The notes under the pieces are model-generated. The model saw nothing but the letters and a program-made list of their open reading frames with translations. It searched no databases and was not told the DNA's origin. From contig CABUKB010000010.1 of NCBI GenBank assembly GCA_902492045.1, positions 1-64,000 on the forward strand: DNA of 64,000 nt, in the 5' to 3' direction. This stretch comes from an uncultured Oscillospiraceae bacterium. Its GTDB lineage: Bacteria; Bacillota; Clostridia; Oscillospirales; Acutalibacteraceae. Each line of letters starts with the position of its first letter. Position 1 is the stretch's first letter. A program made the translations under genes and the position numbers. Of this stretch, positions 39,459 through 49,275 are shown piece by piece.

Positions 39459-42251
39459 CTACTCGATGATAGCGGCACAACGCGCACAAAGCTCCGCATG
39501 GCCCGGCTGCCGTCCCACGGATTCACTATATGTCCAGCATCGGCTGCATTTGCCGCCCTGCGCATGGGCAACGCTTACGGACATTCCTTCCGTCTCCCCT
39601 GTAAAGGCCCCGTTCCCCTCGTCTGCCACATCCACCTTTGATACAATCAATACCGCCGGAAGCATCTCCTGGACCTCCCGAACAAACGAAAGGGTATTTC
39701 CTTTACAATACAACGTCACCTGGGCATCCAAAGAACCGCCAATGATCTTCTGTGCGCGCGCGGTTTCCAAAGCTTTTTGCACATCGTTCCGCAACATGCG
39801 GATCCGGTCCCAGCGTTCCATAAAGGCATTATCCTTTACAGCGCATCCTCCCTTGGGCATATCGTTTAAAAGCACCGAACGCCCGTCGTCACCCTGACCA
39901 TGCGGAAGATAAGACCAGATTTCTTCGGATGTATAGGCAAGGATTGGCGCGATCAATCTGGTCAAGGCATGCAGAATCCGATAAATAACGGTCTGTGCAG
40001 CGCGGCGGGTGACGCTGTCCGCTTTCTCGACATAAAGCCGGTCTTTGAGAACATCCAGATAAAAGTTGGAGAGATCCACCACACAGAAATGATGCATTCG
40101 ATGAAACGCCTCATGGAAGGTGAAGCTTTCATAAGCTTCGCACACCTCTGCGGAGACGTCATCCAGCCGGATCAGCGCCCAACGGTCGATCTCTTCAAGC
40201 TGACCGTCCTCCACGCTGTCTCGGTCAGGATCGAAATCCGAAAGATTCCCCAGGATAAACCGCGCGGTATTGCGGATTTTTCGATAAGCCTCTGACAGCT
40301 GTTTGAGAATATCCTTCGACAATCGGACATCCACTCTGTAGTCGAGAGAGGCTACCCAGAGGCGGAGAATATCGGCGCCGTAATCCCGGATCACCTCATC
40401 CGGAGCAATGGCGTTGCCAAGGGACTTGTGCATGGCCCTGCCTTCGCCGTCCACCACCCAGCCATGGGTCAGTACCGCTTCATATGGGGCACGACCACGC
40501 CAGGCGACAGCGGTAAGAAGGCTGGACTGGAACCAGCCGCGATATTGGTCAGCGCCCTCCAGATAGAGATCGGCGGGCCATTTCAGCTCCGGCCGGACAT
40601 CGAGTACCGCCGCATGAGAGGAACCCGAGTCAAACCAAACGTCCATCGTGTCGGTTTCCTTGCGGAAATGCCGGCTGCCGCAATAGGGACAGGCAGCCCC
40701 CTTGGGCAGGATATCGGCGGCATCGTGACGGTACCATCCGTCCGATCCTTCCTTGGCAAACAACTCCGACACCGCATGGATGAAGGAGCGGTCAATCACC
40801 GGTTTACCGCATTCTTCGCAATAGAAAATCGGGATCGGAACGCCCCAGAGCCGTTGACGCGAAATGCACCAGTCGCTGCGTTCCCTCACCATGCCGGCCA
40901 TCCGTTCCTCGCCCCAGGCCGGATACCACTTAACCTGATGGATCGCCTGGTCCACCTGATCCCGGAAACTCTCCACCGAACAAAACCACTGGTCAGTCGC
41001 CCGGAACAAGACCGGCTGTTTGCAGCGCCAGCAGTGGGGATACTGGTGCTGAATCTTTTTCATGGCAAACAGCGTGCCATCCGCGTCCATGTGTTTTGCA
41101 ATCGCCTTGCTGGCATCGGTGGTCGTCATGCCCGCACAGACCGGCCCAGCCTCCTCCGTCATGAAGCCCCGGTCGTCTACCGGCACCACGATGGGCAGAT
41201 CGGGATAACGGCGGCAGACGTTGAAGTCATCGACACCGTGACCGGGCGCCGTATGCACACAGCCGGTTCCGCTATCCAGGGTCACGTGATCTCCCAGGAT
41301 AATCAGAGACTCCCGGTCGAGAAAGGGGTGCCGCGCCGTGACATATTCCAGTTCCTTGCCGGTGAAAGAGGCAACGACGGTATATGTTTCCCGTCCGGCC
41401 AGTTTCATGACCTCTTCGGCCAGTTCAGCCGCCAGGATGAAGTTTTCGCCTTCGCTTTGTACCACCTGATAGGTGAATTTCGGCCCCAGGCAAATCGCCA
41501 CGTTGGCAGGCAGCGTCCAGGTGGTGGTGGTCCAGATCAGAAATGACGTTTTTTCCCGATCGACCCCGGCGGCAGCCAGCATACCCTTATCGTCCTTGAC
41601 AGGAAATTTGACATAGACAGAATAGCAGGGATCCTCGGCATACTCGATTTCCGCCTCCGCCAGCGCCGTCTGGCATTCCGGACACCAGTGGACCGGCTTG
41701 AGGCCTTTATAGATATACCCCTTCAGCGCCATTTCGCCGAATATTTGAATCTGCCTGGCCTCAAACTCCGGCCGCAAGGTCAGATATGGATGGTCCCAAT
41801 CCCCCAGAATACCCAGACGTTTGAACTGATCCCGCTGATTCTCCACATAGGACAGCGCGAACTCACGGCAGATCTGGCGCAGTGCCAGCGGCTCCAGCGC
41901 AGAGAGGTCGCCGCCGGCCTTGGCACGGGCCTTGAGTTCGATGGGCAGGCCGTGGGTGTCGAAACCCGGCACATAGGGCGCTTTGTATCCGGCCATATTG
42001 TGGTAACGGAGAATGAGATCTTTGAGGATCTTGTTCATCGCGGTGCCGATGTGAATATCCCCATTGGCATAGGGAGGCCCGTCATGCAGCACATACAACG
42101 GCTTGCCCTCGTTTTTCTTCATCAGTTCTTCATACAGGTGATTCTCATCCCAATCCCGCCGCATGTCCGGTTCCCGTTGGGGCAGACCCGCCCGCATGGG
42201 GAAATCGGTTACAGGCAGATTGAGCGTCTTATTGTAATCCTGTTCTTGCAT
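39459..42251 (-). CDS. ileS: Isoleucine--tRNA ligase
   Basis: A 930-aa class Ia synthetase. The HIGH-type signature is HIGTAMNKI after DGPPYANGD (about residues 58-75). An editing domain includes TGCVHTAPGHG, and the second signature reads AMHKSLGN instead of the usual KMSKSLGN, keeping the catalytic second Lys. A C-terminal zinc finger (CSRCWTY and CARC) completes the bacterial type. AAAGGAG lies 11 nt before the ATG. It is cotranscribed with divIVA upstream and lspA downstream; no T-box fits in the 24-nt gap. Confidence 0.97.
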   Translation of the reverse strand: MQEQDYNKTLNLPVTDFPMRAGLPQREPDMRRDWDENHLYEELMKKNEGKPLYVLHDGPPYANGDIHIGTAMNKILKDLILRYHNMAGYKAPYVPGFDTHGLPIELKARAKAGGDLSALEPLALRQICREFALSYVENQRDQFKRLGILGDWDHPYLTLRPEFEARQIQIFGEMALKGYIYKGLKPVHWCPECQTALAEAEIEYAEDPCYSVYVKFPVKDDKGMLAAAGVDREKTSFLIWTTTTWTLPANVAICLGPKFTYQVVQSEGENFILAAELAEEVMKLAGRETYTVVASFTGKELEYVTARHPFLDRESLIILGDHVTLDSGTGCVHTAPGHGVDDFNVCRRYPDLPIVVPVDDRGFMTEEAGPVCAGMTTTDASKAIAKHMDADGTLFAMKKIQHQYPHCWRCKQPVLFRATDQWFCSVESFRDQVDQAIHQVKWYPAWGEERMAGMVRERSDWCISRQRLWGVPIPIFYCEECGKPVIDRSFIHAVSELFAKEGSDGWYRHDAADILPKGAACPYCGSRHFRKETDTMDVWFDSGSSHAAVLDVRPELKWPADLYLEGADQYRGWFQSSLLTAVAWRGRAPYEAVLTHGWVVDGEGRAMHKSLGNAIAPDEVIRDYGADILRLWVASLDYRVDVRLSKDILKQLSEAYRKIRNTARFILGNLSDFDPDRDSVEDGQLEEIDRWALIRLDDVSAEVCEAYESFTFHEAFHRMHHFCVVDLSNFYLDVLKDRLYVEKADSVTRRAAQTVIYRILHALTRLIAPILAYTSEEIWSYLPHGQGDDGRSVLLNDMPKGGCAVKDNAFMERWDRIRMLRNDVQKALETARAQKIIGGSLDAQVTLYCKGNTLSFVREVQEMLPAVLIVSKVDVADEGNGAFTGETEGMSVSVAHAQGGKCSRCWTYSESVGRQPGHAELCARCAAIIE

Positions 42252-42275
42252 CTGGGTGTGTCTCCTTTAATCCGG

Positions 42276-43088
42276 TCAGCGATCCGACCTTTTTTTCCTG
42301 AAAAAACGCGGTTCCTCATCGGTGTCCTGCGATATATCGTAATGATCGCCGAACTTCAAATCCGCGAATCGGTTGGAGGATTTTCCCGAGGGGGCGGTGG
42401 CGTCCGCTTCAACGGTTACGGGGGTTTCTTCATCGAGAATCGGAACATTCATCCGGAACGCCGCCACAGTTTCTTCATAGGCGGCTGTCTCCGCACGCCC
42501 CGTTGAAACCGGTATCGGTTCCTCTGTCGGCGCCGGAACGCTCTCCTTTTCCGCTACCGGGGCGGGGTTCTCTTCCTTCTGCTCCGGCTCCGGTTCCGAT
42601 TGGACAGAGACCGGTTCTGTTTCTGCCGTCTCCTCCTTGTTTTCCTCTTCCGGAAGCAGGCCGATCAGGGACAGATGTTCCCGGTAAATCGACATCATCC
42701 GATTTTTGAACAAGGAAACCTCCTTTTTCACCCGCTCGAGTTCCTTTTCCTCATCCACGATTTTGCGTTTGGCGGTTTCCTCAATTTTTTGGGCTTTAAT
42801 ATTGGCATCGTCAAGGATCAGGCCGGCTTTGTGATTGGCCTCGCGCACCACCGTATCGCCCAGCCGCTGCGCCGAGAGCAGTGCCGTGCGGATGCTGTCT
42901 TCATCGTTGCGGTATTCCACCAGCTTATCCGCCAGCACTTCCAGCTTTTTAGCCAGCTCGCTTTTTTCTTTCAGCAGGGCTTCGACCGTGTCGGCACAAC
43001 CGTCGATAAAGTCGTCGACCTCCGTCGTTTTGTAGCCGCCCAAGGTCTTGGTAAATTCAATGCTGCGGATTTCCTGCGGTGTATACAT
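42276..43088 (-). CDS. divIVA: DivIVA-domain cell-division/septum protein
   Basis: A 270-aa coiled-coil protein that binds curved membrane at septa and poles. The N-terminal lipid-binding domain is clear (MYTPQEIRSIEFTKTLGGYK, DDFIDGC), followed by coiled coil to about residue 145 (LKEKSELAKKLEVLADKL). A long acidic Pro/Glu-rich segment (150-235) and a basic end (FFRKKRSDR) follow. Position right after ylmH and sepF is the classical division-gene order of Firmicutes. Confidence 0.93.
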   Translation of the reverse strand: MYTPQEIRSIEFTKTLGGYKTTEVDDFIDGCADTVEALLKEKSELAKKLEVLADKLVEYRNDEDSIRTALLSAQRLGDTVVREANHKAGLILDDANIKAQKIEETAKRKIVDEEKELERVKKEVSLFKNRMMSIYREHLSLIGLLPEEENKEETAETEPVSVQSEPEPEQKEENPAPVAEKESVPAPTEEPIPVSTGRAETAAYEETVAAFRMNVPILDEETPVTVEADATAPSGKSSNRFADLKFGDHYDISQDTDEEPRFFRKKRSDR

Positions 43089-43147
43089 GGGAAAACCTCC
43101 TTATGATTTCTCCACATCTTCATCCTCTGTGCGGATGATCGACCCTA

Positions 43148-43912
43148 TTACCGATACTTCTTCACTGTGACAAACAGACGGCCCTTTTTGGTCGGCGGGC
43201 CAAGCGTATCCACAAGAAAACGCCCCACGCCCCTTACCGAAACCCGGTCCCCTTCTTTCACAACGGCAGCGGCTGACAGACAGGGAGTGTGGTTGACCGA
43301 AACCCATCCCGACGCGATCCGGCGGGCCGCTTCCTCCCGGGACGAGCCCAACATCACCTTTAAAACCGCATCCAGGCGGGGGGAAGCAACGGTATCCCGT
43401 TTTTCCTCAAAATCCGTCCCGGCAGGCAATTCCCCCCGATACGGTAACAGCACCCGGACCCTCTCTGAGCCCACTTTTTCCACCGAGGCGGCGAAATGGG
43501 GAGCGAGTTCCTCCAATACATAGGCCACAGCCAGGCCCTGTCCGCAAACGATGTCCCCAACCGTTTCCCTTCGGACCCCGAGGGAAAGCAAGGTGCCCAG
43601 GAAATCCCGGTGAGTCAGCTTGGCTTCCTGGCGGTAGGAAAACCCCAGTGGCACGAGGGGAAATGCCTCGGGATCCGGTTCCTCCCCGGCCGGGAAAACC
43701 CCCAGCACAGCGCGCTCGGCATCCTCGTATCCGCCCCAAAACCGAAACGGCACACCGCCGCAATGATGCAAGACGGCCCGCGCCACCTCCTGCCGGCGTT
43801 CGTCCAGGAAACCGACAAAACGGGGACACGAGCGGATCTCACACAGGCGGACGGCATCCTCCACACGGGCGCGCAGAAGGGCGTCCTCCGAGGCTGTATT
43901 AGAAATAGAGGC
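43148..43912 (-). CDS. ylmH: YlmH-type S4 RNA-binding protein
   Basis: A 254-aa protein with an N-terminal YlmH domain (RFVGFLDERRQEVARAVLHH), a middle RNA-recognition-like fold and a C-terminal S4 domain (RLDAVLKVMLGSSREEAARRIASGWV). In other Firmicutes YlmH acts in rescue of stalled 50S-peptidyl-tRNA complexes, although its gene sits in the division cluster. The ATG at 43912 has TGGAG at 4 nt and overlaps the end of sepF by 14 nt. The frame is open to 44017, but inside sepF. Confidence 0.92.
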   Translation of the reverse strand, partial: ASISNTASEDALLRARVEDAVRLCEIRSCPRFVGFLDERRQEVARAVLHHCGGVPFRFWGGYEDAERAVLGVFPAGEEPDPEAFPLVPLGFSYRQEAKLTHRDFLGTLLSLGVRRETVGDIVCGQGLAVAYVLEELAPHFAASVEKVGSERVRVLLPYRGELPAGTDFEEKRDTVASPRLDAVLKVMLGSSREEAARRIASGWVSVNHTPCLSAAAVVKEGDRVSVRGVGRFLVDTLGPPTKKGRLFVTVKKYR

Positions 43913-44348
43913 CATTGTTCTCCAGTTCGTCGAGCAGGTCGCCCATGATGCCGACGTTATAAGGTGTGATGATATAGGTACAGTTGGCCACTTTCTTGAT
44001 TTGACCGTCATTGGCATAGGCTACGCCGCTGAGAAAATCCAAGATGCGGCGGGCCACATCCTTATTTGCCGACTCGAGATTGAGCACCACGGTCCGCTTG
44101 GCATTGAGATGGTCGGCCACCGCGCTGGCATCTTCAAACCGCTCCGGCTTAACCAGCACCACTTGAAGCTGCGCTGTGGCATGGATGTTTACAACCTTGT
44201 TGCTGCGCTTGGACGTTTCGGCGGAATAGGATTCGGACGGTTCCGTGTTTTTGGAGACAAAATCCATATTCTCCTCCTGCTCGTCCTCAAACTCCTCTTC
44301 ATCCTCCGGATCCCCGATAAAGCCTTTGATTTTATCAAACAGTCCCAT
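43899..44348 (-). CDS. sepF: Cell-division protein SepF
   Basis: A 149-aa FtsZ-bundling membrane tether. The N-terminal amphipathic anchor MGLFDKIKGFIG, an acidic linker (15-50) and the C-terminal SepF fold (VVLVKPERFEDASAVADHL, RRILDFLSGVAYA, ITPYNVGI) are all present, and the length is normal. It lies between yggS (33 nt upstream) and ylmH (overlapping). Confidence 0.96.
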   Translation of the reverse strand: MGLFDKIKGFIGDPEDEEEFEDEQEENMDFVSKNTEPSESYSAETSKRSNKVVNIHATAQLQVVLVKPERFEDASAVADHLNAKRTVVLNLESANKDVARRILDFLSGVAYANDGQIKKVANCTYIITPYNVGIMGDLLDELENNGLYF

Positions 44349-44381
44349 GGTATTGTTCCTCCTGTCTTCAATATACGCGTA

Positions 44382-45146
44382 TTATAGACGTCTGCCGAAT
44401 AGGGCCGATCCGATCCGGACGAGCGTCGAGCCCTCCAGGATCGCCTGCTCATAATCGGACGACATACCCATGGACAAAATATCCATACTTATATTATCTA
44501 TATTTTTACCCTTTATGTCAATAAACAGTTTATACATCCGTGAAAAGACCTGCCTCTGCTCCTTCGGAGCCGTCAGAACCGGGGGAACCGTCATCAGGCC
44601 GCACACCCGAATCCCGGGCAGGAGCGCCATTTGGCAAAGCTGCTCTTCCAGCTTTTCGGGAGCCACGCCCGCCTTTTGTTCTTCCCCGCCAATGTTGACT
44701 TCCACGAGGACATCGGTGATTCCGCGCAGCGAATGACCGGTATTTTCCTGCCGGAGTGAGGCTTGGGATATGGCCTCGGCCAAGCGGAGGCTGTCAACCG
44801 ATTCGATCATGCTGACTTTATCGACTATCTGACGGACTTTATTGGTCTGCAGACGGCCGATCATATGCACATCGACCCCTTCGAGCCGGAGGGCATCCCG
44901 CTTCCCCAGATACTCCTGCACCCGGTTTTCCCCGATATGGGTCACCCCCGCCTCCACGACGGCGTTGATCGGCGCAGGAGGCACCGTTTTGGTCACGGCC
45001 AGCAGGGTGATATCCTCCCGTTTCCGCCCCGCAACAGCGCAGGCCCGGACAATACGCTCCTCGATCCGCTTCAGGTTGTCCAGCGCCAAACGCGCGCGTT
45101 CGGCATCCGGATGAGCCGGTTGATCACCGAATGATTTTTCCGTCAT
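44382..45146 (-). CDS. YggS-family pyridoxal-phosphate homeostasis protein
   Basis: A 254-aa PLP-binding TIM-barrel protein (PLPBP/YggS/YlmE) that buffers free PLP. The PLP lysine lies in LLAVTKTVPPAPI (about residue 53); THIGENRVQEYLGK, MIGRLQTNKVRQI and LSMGMSSDYEQAI are family motifs. It has a 20-residue extension before the usual start. Its ATG at 45146 overlaps the end of the HlyD-like gene by 23 nt. Confidence 0.95.
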   Translation of the reverse strand: MTEKSFGDQPAHPDAERARLALDNLKRIEERIVRACAVAGRKREDITLLAVTKTVPPAPINAVVEAGVTHIGENRVQEYLGKRDALRLEGVDVHMIGRLQTNKVRQIVDKVSMIESVDSLRLAEAISQASLRQENTGHSLRGITDVLVEVNIGGEEQKAGVAPEKLEEQLCQMALLPGIRVCGLMTVPPVLTAPKEQRQVFSRMYKLFIDIKGKNIDNISMDILSMGMSSDYEQAILEGSTLVRIGSALFGRRL

Positions 45147-46341
45147 ACAGATCCTTGCCCCCTACCACGATATTGTCGTACAGCTTGAGATATCCGTCCT
45201 CATTGGTCTGCTCGCAGATGGAATACCGGTCGTTCTCGCTGTGATACAGCACATTCACCCGTTTGAATACCAGGGTATTCCCCACCCGGACATACACCCC
45301 TGCTTCCTGTTTGTCGTTGAACTGCATGGCCGAGTCGGGAACCCGAAGCCCCTCGTATTCCTTCATCTGGATCTGCACCTCTTCGATCCGGATGGACGAG
45401 AGTTCCTTGGACATCTGGGAGCTCTCAAAAATCACCGCCACCTGACCTTCTTTATCTTTATTGGTCGCCACCACCCGCACGGGAATCGCCTGATTGATGA
45501 CAAAAGGCAGACGGAGGGTCAGTTCCGTTCCTTCTTTGAGCTGGGCGGCCTGTTCGACCGGAAGAACACACGCCAGATACCATTCGTAATCCCCCACCAC
45601 CTTGCCGATCCCGGCCGTCTCGCCGGTGGGAGGTTCCGACATGGCCCGGATCACATCTTCCGGCGTCATATCGGCGGCTTTGCCGGCCGTCAGCGATTCA
45701 TATCCATCAATTTCGCTGACAAAATACCCGGCGATGGGAGACTGAATCTCAGACGTTGAGGCAGAAAAGGAACCCGCCAAAGCATCCCGGGCAGCGGCAA
45801 GCGCCGTAAGCCGGTCATTGAAGTTTTCCACCTTACCGATGGTGATTTGCTGTTTGTTGAGCAGGGCGAGCAGATCCGCCCGCAACTCGGACATGTTCAG
45901 AAAAGACGGCGACTGGGCTCCCTCCACCACGGAGAGCCACGCATCCCCGATCTGCTTGTTGATGCCGCTCAAATTTACCCGGTTGGAAGTCCCCTGCGCA
46001 TTGATGGAGCGCAGGGTTTCGATTTCCTGATCCAAAAGGTCGAGCTGCTGTTGGGAAAACGCGTCGTTTTCGGTGGGGAAGACGCGGGCTACCGTGCCGT
46101 CTTTGGCTACCCGTCCCCCGTTCTCGATGGTATAGAAAAGATAGCCCCCGGTTTCCTGACGGATTACCGTCTCATTGCGGATAGCCACGCCTTTGGCCTC
46201 AATCGTGTCGTATACTTTATAACGGTTCACCGTTTCCACCTCAATGGTGGTATTGACAAATTGATAGACCTGAAACCCTACATAAACGATCAGGACAAGT
46301 GCGGCCAGCACGGTAATCAGTCGTTTGACAAAGGTATCCAC
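45124..46341 (-). CDS. HlyD-like membrane-fusion protein of the division cluster
   Basis: A 405-aa protein with one N-terminal transmembrane helix (about 8-28, LITVLAALVLIVYVGFQVY), a split lipoyl/barrel-sandwich domain (IRQETGGYLFYTIENGGRVAKDG and IQSPIAGYFVSEIDG) around a helical hairpin, and beta domains to the end. It looks like a HlyD/RND adaptor, but no transporter lies nearby. Homologues sit in the sepF cluster of many Clostridia, so a cell-envelope role is likely. The start is a GTG at 46341 with AAAGGAGG at 5 nt; an upstream ATG at 46365 lies deeper in miaA. It overlaps miaA by 25 nt. Confidence 0.85.
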   Translation of the reverse strand: MDTFVKRLITVLAALVLIVYVGFQVYQFVNTTIEVETVNRYKVYDTIEAKGVAIRNETVIRQETGGYLFYTIENGGRVAKDGTVARVFPTENDAFSQQQLDLLDQEIETLRSINAQGTSNRVNLSGINKQIGDAWLSVVEGAQSPSFLNMSELRADLLALLNKQQITIGKVENFNDRLTALAAARDALAGSFSASTSEIQSPIAGYFVSEIDGYESLTAGKAADMTPEDVIRAMSEPPTGETAGIGKVVGDYEWYLACVLPVEQAAQLKEGTELTLRLPFVINQAIPVRVVATNKDKEGQVAVIFESSQMSKELSSIRIEEVQIQMKEYEGLRVPDSAMQFNDKQEAGVYVRVGNTLVFKRVNVLYHSENDRYSICEQTNEDGYLKLYDNIVVGGKDLYDGKIIR

Positions 46342-47294
46342 GGCGTCCTCCTTTCCGGATCCCATATCGCGGTCACGACCTGTACCGCTTGTTTGATGAG
46401 GTCCCTGTCATCCGGCATATCGTCCACATATAAAGTCTGCAGTGGCATTCGGCGGAACCAGGAAAGCTGCCGCTTGGCGTACCGCCGTGTCTCCCTCTTG
46501 AGTTTTTCCACAGCCTCCGGCAGTGAGAGTTGTCCCCGAAAATACGGGGCCAGTTCTTTGTAGCCGATGGCCTGCATCGCCGTTGGGGCCTGTTCCGATG
46601 AAAGAACCTGTTCCGCCTCTTGAAGAAGCCCCTGCTCCAGCATCCGATCCACCCGCCGGCCGATTCGGTCATACAATATCCGCCGGTCCCGAAAATCCAG
46701 CAAGATACCGGCCGTGCGGTAACGATCTCCGCCTTCCCTGGACAAGCGGTTCTGCTCGGTGAGGGTTCGCCCGGTGACAGCGTATACTTCCAACGCCCGC
46801 ACAATCCGGCCCGTGTCATGCGGATGCAGGCGGCCGGCTGTGAGCGGATCGACCCGCCTTAATTCTTCCAGGAGGCCTGCGCCTCCCTCCCGGTTCGCCC
46901 GTTCGCGCAATGCGGCACGCAGGTCCGGATCCCCGGCCTGTTCTGAAAACACAAGGTTCTCCGTCACCGCCTGGATATACAGGCCGGTGCCGCCGCAAAG
47001 AATGGGAAGCCGTCCCCGCGCCGTCACCTGCGCAATGGCGGCGTGGGCGGCGGCGGCATACTGCGCGACACTATAAGAGGCGCTCAAGGGCAGGAAGCCT
47101 AAAAGATGATGGGGAACCCCCTTCATCTCCTCCGGCGTAGGGCGGGCGGTGCCGATCCGAAGCGGCTCATAAACCTGCATGGAATCGGCCGAAACCACCT
47201 CGCCGTTCAATCGTCTGGCCAGTTCCACCGCCAGCGCCGTTTTCCCCGAGGCGGTGGGTCCCGCCACAACCGCCAGAGGACAAAGCGAATTCAT
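46317..47294 (-). CDS. miaA: tRNA dimethylallyltransferase
   Basis: Adds the isopentenyl group to A37 of tRNAs reading U-starting codons, the substrate of MiaB encoded upstream in the same run. The 325-aa protein has Walker A GPTASGKT (residues 12-19), SADSMQVYEPLRIGTA, GGTGLYIQA and the late RRYAKRQLSWFRR motif. Spacing to mutL is 34 nt. Its end overlaps the HlyD-like gene. Confidence 0.96.
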   Translation of the reverse strand: MNSLCPLAVVAGPTASGKTALAVELARRLNGEVVSADSMQVYEPLRIGTARPTPEEMKGVPHHLLGFLPLSASYSVAQYAAAAHAAIAQVTARGRLPILCGGTGLYIQAVTENLVFSEQAGDPDLRAALRERANREGGAGLLEELRRVDPLTAGRLHPHDTGRIVRALEVYAVTGRTLTEQNRLSREGGDRYRTAGILLDFRDRRILYDRIGRRVDRMLEQGLLQEAEQVLSSEQAPTAMQAIGYKELAPYFRGQLSLPEAVEKLKRETRRYAKRQLSWFRRMPLQTLYVDDMPDDRDLIKQAVQVVTAIWDPERRTPWIPLSND

Positions 47295-47328
47295 AGCGGA
47301 ACCTCCTTGCCCGTGGATACATCACAGG

Positions 47329-49245
47329 TCATACAACCCGCCCAAACTGTTTTTCCAACTCCTGCCTGGTCAGTTCAAAGCAGACGGGGCGTCCATGGGG
47401 ACAATACCGGATATCGTCGTTGGTCAGCACCCGTTCCGCCAAACGAAGCAGTTCGGCGGGATGGCTGATGTTCCCCGCCTTGACTGCCGCCCGGCAGGCC
47501 GTGGAATGGTAAATCCAGTCGAGTTTTTCCACTTCCACATCCCGTCCCCCCGCCAGGAACCCGGCGGCAATTTCCTGAATCGTAGCGGGTATGTCGCATC
47601 CGGTGAGCATCATGGGCACACTGCGGATGAGCAAGGTATTTCCGCCGAACTCCTCCGCTTCAAAACCGGCTTTTGCCAACAAATCAATCTGTTCGGTTAA
47701 AACCGCATACTCCTCCCGGCCAAGGGTCACCGATACCGGGGAGAGAAGCTGCTGCGGCTCGCTGTGACCTGCCGTCTTGATCTCTTCGTACAGGATCCGC
47801 TCATGCGCCGCGTGCTTGTCCACAAAATAGAGCGAACCCTTCCACTGCACGACGATATACGTGCGGAACGCTTCCCCCAGATACGCGACCGGCTCGGTTT
47901 CAGCTAACAAAGGCCTCGGACTTTCCGGCGATGCAGCCGGCGCCGTCTTCGCTTCGGCCAGCTGTCCGGCATTTTCTTCAAACACAACGTCCATATCGAC
48001 GCTTCCACGCGGTAGGTAAACCGCCGTCCCCGGATCCCGCAGGACCGTGGATCTTTCTCCCGAAACCGGCCGGCGCACCGGCGCCTGCCGCATCGCCGGA
48101 ACCGGTGGCGTATCTCTGCCGGCCGAACCGCCGTCTTCTTTCAAAGCCACCTGTCTGGCCCACCCTTCTGCCGTGAACGGCCGGCCGTGGCGTACATCAC
48201 CCGCTTTCGGCGGCGTCACCGGCGCTTGGGCGGGCAAAACCGCCTGCTTTGGGGAATCCCCTGTCTCCAGGGCCGACTTGACCGCATGATAAACGGCGTC
48301 GAAGACCGGCCGCTCGTTGATGAACCGAATCTCGATCTTTGCGGGATGGACGTTGACATCCACCGTTTCGGCCGGCATGGTGAGATAGAGGACACAAGAG
48401 GGAAATTTCCCCACCATCAGGGAACCTTTATAAGCCTGTTCGAGAGCGGCCATGGCGGTACGGCTCTTGACATACCGGCCGTTTAAAAAGAAGTGCTGCA
48501 TCGTGCGGTTCGCCCGGCTTGCGGACGGACGGCAAATAAAGCCGCTCACCCCTACTCCGCCGAGCTGGTACCGAACATCCATCAAACCGCCGGCAAACTC
48601 TTTTCCGAATACGGCATATACACAGGAACGGGGATCCCCGTCCCCGGGCGTCAGCAGTTCTTCCCGTCCCTCCCTCACAAAGCGTACTGAAATTTCCGGA
48701 TGGGACAGTGCTATTCTTTCCACAACACCGGCGACGGCGTTCGCCTCGCTGACATCTTTTTTGAGAAATTTCAGGCGGGCGGGTACATTATAGAACAAAT
48801 CCCGCACACAAATGGTCGAGCCTTGCGGACAGCCGGCGTCCTCGAGGGCGGTTTCGGCGCCCCCTTCGATGAGGTAACGGGTCCCCGCCAGTTCATCGGC
48901 GGTGCGGGTCACCAGTTCCACTTTGGCCACGGCCGCAATCGAGGCCAGCGCCTCTCCCCGGAACCCCAGGGTGCCAATAGCCTCCAAATCCTCTTCGCGA
49001 CGGATTTTGCTGGTGGCGTGACGGAGAAAAGCGGTAGGCACGTCTTCTCTCGCGATGCCGCACCCGTTGTCGGTTATCCCGATATAGGAGGCCCCTCCGC
49101 CCCGGATCTCCACTTGTACCGTAGTGGCACCGGCATCAATCGCGTTTTCCATCAGTTCCTTGACCACGGAAGCCGGCCGTTCCACGACCTCCCCTGCGGC
49201 AATCAGTTCGGCGGTATGCTTGTCCAAAACCTGAATTCTCGGCAT
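47329..49245 (-). CDS. mutL: DNA mismatch repair protein MutL (endonuclease type)
   Basis: A 638-aa mismatch-repair protein. The N-terminal GHKL ATPase has KELMENAIDAG, DNGCGI and GFRGEALAS. A variable Pro-rich linker covers about 335-460. The C-terminal dimer/endonuclease domain has DKHAAHERILYEE (the usual DQHA motif with Lys for Gln), TACRAAVKAG and CPHGRP, so it should nick DNA itself, as expected in a bacterium without MutH. AAGGAGG fixes the ATG at 49245. It is 30 nt after mutS. Confidence 0.96.
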   Translation of the reverse strand: MPRIQVLDKHTAELIAAGEVVERPASVVKELMENAIDAGATTVQVEIRGGGASYIGITDNGCGIAREDVPTAFLRHATSKIRREEDLEAIGTLGFRGEALASIAAVAKVELVTRTADELAGTRYLIEGGAETALEDAGCPQGSTICVRDLFYNVPARLKFLKKDVSEANAVAGVVERIALSHPEISVRFVREGREELLTPGDGDPRSCVYAVFGKEFAGGLMDVRYQLGGVGVSGFICRPSASRANRTMQHFFLNGRYVKSRTAMAALEQAYKGSLMVGKFPSCVLYLTMPAETVDVNVHPAKIEIRFINERPVFDAVYHAVKSALETGDSPKQAVLPAQAPVTPPKAGDVRHGRPFTAEGWARQVALKEDGGSAGRDTPPVPAMRQAPVRRPVSGERSTVLRDPGTAVYLPRGSVDMDVVFEENAGQLAEAKTAPAASPESPRPLLAETEPVAYLGEAFRTYIVVQWKGSLYFVDKHAAHERILYEEIKTAGHSEPQQLLSPVSVTLGREEYAVLTEQIDLLAKAGFEAEEFGGNTLLIRSVPMMLTGCDIPATIQEIAAGFLAGGRDVEVEKLDWIYHSTACRAAVKAGNISHPAELLRLAERVLTNDDIRYCPHGRPVCFELTRQELEKQFGRVV

Positions 49246-49275
49246 GAGGCACCTCCTTCTGTTCTGCCGGTACAC

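Noticed and set aside
40428..41546. A 372-codon plus-strand frame opposite ileS
   Set aside because: Antisense shadow; the composition is typical of reversed GC-rich coding DNA.
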